A DNA stretch of 6,264 bases, taken from an uncultured Bacillus sp. (GTDB taxonomy: Bacteria; Bacillota; Bacilli; Bacillales; Cytobacillaceae). The stretch's first letter is position 1. Each line of letters begins with the position of its first letter. The stretch is from contig CALGSR010000105.1 of the NCBI GenBank assembly GCA_937902115.1, positions 1 through 6,264 of the forward strand, read 5' to 3'. Shown here piece after piece: positions 5,555 to 6,264 of the stretch. The position numbers and the translations under genes were made by a program. Below the pieces are notes generated by a model that saw only the letters and a list, made by a program, of their open reading frames with translations, did not search any database and was not told the origin of the DNA.

Positions 5555-6025
5555 TTAGATTTCATGCTGCTTGCCATTAGATTCAATTTGATTTTCTTTC
5601 AAATTCGACCAGATTTTTAAATCTTCATTACATATTTGCTGAAAGCGATTTTTATAACGGAGGAGTGTTTCAGCCGGAATATTCTCCTCGGATTCTCCCG
5701 CAGATAAAAACTCTAAATCACGTTTCAATTCCCACAGCCCGGATAAAGTTTTCACATCCTTTACCCATAATCCCTGATGATTATAGAAACCCTCTATCGC
5801 ATTGAAAATGGTAATAATAGCAGATAGCAATAAGGTCATATCAGATAATAGATCGTGCTGAAAGCTTTTTAAGCCAAGCAAAACGGTCACAAGGGCTGTT
5901 CCAATGATGGAACTGATTTTTAACCGATAAGCTTTCATTTTATGTCTCTTTCTTCTTTTTTCAAAAAGAGCTATTGCAGCATCAATATCGCGCAGCAAAA
6001 CGGATAACTTTGTTGGTTTAATCAT
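5555..6025 (-). CDS. SLATT-type (DUF4231-like) two-TM protein
   Basis: The protein has 156 residues: a basic N-terminal helix (FEKRRKRHKMKAYRLK, 21-36), TM helix about 37-53 (ISSIIGTALVTVLLGL), a short loop, TM helix about 62-78 (DMTLLLSAIITIFNAI), then a cytoplasmic helical region with a conserved-looking stretch, FYNHQGLWVKDVK followed by LWELKRDLEFLSAG (80-110), and a polar tail. The two-TM pair followed by a [FY]-x-H-x-x-LW-V motif and a -L-x-x-DLEF- helix is the pattern I know from SLATT domains, the predicted pore-forming effectors associated with SMODS nucleotidyltransferases and SLOG proteins in nucleotide-triggered defence systems. No such sensor is next to it here. Start: the frame opens at GTG 6034, but that GTG is part of the Shine-Dalgarno; ATG 6025 is 7-9 bases from it. 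Stand-alone members have no proven function. Confidence 0.72.
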   Translation of the reverse strand: MIKPTKLSVLLRDIDAAIALFEKRRKRHKMKAYRLKISSIIGTALVTVLLGLKSFQHDLLSDMTLLLSAIITIFNAIEGFYNHQGLWVKDVKTLSGLWELKRDLEFLSAGESEENIPAETLLRYKNRFQQICNEDLKIWSNLKENQIESNGKQHEI

Positions 6026-6031
6026 TCCTGG

Positions 6032-6042
6032 CACCCCCTCCC
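6032..6042 (-). promoter_or_regulatory. Strong ribosome-binding site that decides the SLATT gene start
   Basis: The - strand reads GGGAGGGGGTG, an unusually G-rich Shine-Dalgarno close to AGGAGGTG. The in-frame GTG at 6034 lies inside it, so the ATG at 6025 is the supported start. I see no convincing promoter between this site and the terminator at 6104-6147. Confidence 0.7.
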
Positions 6043-6103
6043 ATATCCTATTGGGCTGAAAAGTGAATGGTGCTTGGATTAAAAACTCATTTTTACCTTA
6101 TAG

Positions 6104-6147
6104 AAAAAAGGACAGTTTTCCAGTCATATAACTTTGGAAAACCGCCC
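6104..6147 (-). terminator. Intrinsic terminator of the gene at the right edge
   Basis: On the - strand, GGGCGGTTTTCCA (6147-6135) pairs with TGGAAAACTGTCC (6122-6110) as a 13-bp stem with two G-U wobbles and a 12-base loop, followed by TTTTTT (6109-6104). The wobbles pair only in - strand RNA, which fixes the direction. It isolates the SLATT gene from the gene upstream. Confidence 0.88.
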
Positions 6148-6154
6148 TCTTGAA

Positions 6155-6264
6155 TTAATTCCAATCAAGAACATTCACATTAAAAATAGTTAATAAAGAA
6201 ATAATGACGATGACTGAAAGGCCCCATGCGAGTATTGGCCGTTTATGATGAATCGGCAGCATCG
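6155..6264 (-). CDS. C-terminal end of a membrane protein (partial)
   Basis: The frame runs from the window edge to TAA at 6155-6157 and encodes at least 35 residues, including a final hydrophobic helix (ILAWGLSVIVIISLLTIF) after basic residues (HHKR) and a short tail NVNVLDWN. The strong terminator 8 bases downstream supports a real gene end. An ATG at 6262 falls at the edge, but the lack of upstream sequence means it is more likely internal. A basic loop followed by a last TM helix is common in secondary transporters; an Nramp-type metal transporter is one possibility, at low confidence. Confidence 0.6.
   Translation of the reverse strand, partial: MLPIHHKRPILAWGLSVIVIISLLTIFNVNVLDWN

Noticed and set aside
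5541..5629. Short + strand frame starting at ATG 5541
   Set aside because: It has no ribosome-binding site, is under 30 codons, and mostly overlaps the SLATT gene in antisense.
256..6025. LOG-family gene and SLATT gene as parts of one SLOG/SLATT defence system
   Set aside because: They are about 4.7 kb apart, on opposite strands, with unrelated genes and several terminators between them, and the LOG protein has the normal housekeeping motifs.

Overview
The window looks like a piece of a low-GC, Gram-positive Bacillaceae-type chromosome. Evidence is the strong AGGAGG-type Shine-Dalgarno sequences, AT-rich spacers with sigma-A-like promoters, U-tailed intrinsic terminators, and a LOG-family protein that resembles Bacillus YvdD. 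No rRNA, tRNA, CRISPR array, insertion sequence or phage gene is visible. Almost every gene has its own promoter and/or terminator, so this is a string of single-gene units rather than an operon.

Left part (1-1335): the 3' end of an unidentified + strand gene with a strong terminator; a LOG-family phosphoribohydrolase gene with a near-consensus promoter and its own terminator; then, on the - strand, a 59-residue two-helix membrane protein. The promoter of this small gene carries a perfect 10-bp inverted repeat over its -35 region.

Middle (1264-3424): a 464-residue TPR-containing protein of unknown role on the - strand, divergent from a 141-residue HIT-family nucleotide hydrolase on the + strand. 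The shared intergenic region holds a Rex/Fnr-like dyad. The HIT gene converges on ftsH, and the two share a bidirectional terminator.

Right part (3446-6264): a complete membrane AAA+ zinc protease FtsH (607 residues) whose peptidase region looks to me more like clostridial FtsH paralogues than the main Bacillus FtsH; a 274-bp AT-rich leader/spacer; a 156-residue two-TM SLATT-type (DUF4231-like) protein; a strong - strand terminator; and the C-terminal end of another membrane protein running off the window.

I see no shared pathway. FtsH (membrane protein quality control), the SLATT protein and the small two-TM protein all act at the membrane, while LOG and HIT both act on nucleotides. The points most worth following up are the stand-alone SLATT gene, the unusual FtsH, and the small membrane protein with an operator-like promoter. 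Three start codons (TPR, HIT and SLATT genes) are set downstream of the longest open frame because the ribosome-binding sites require it.
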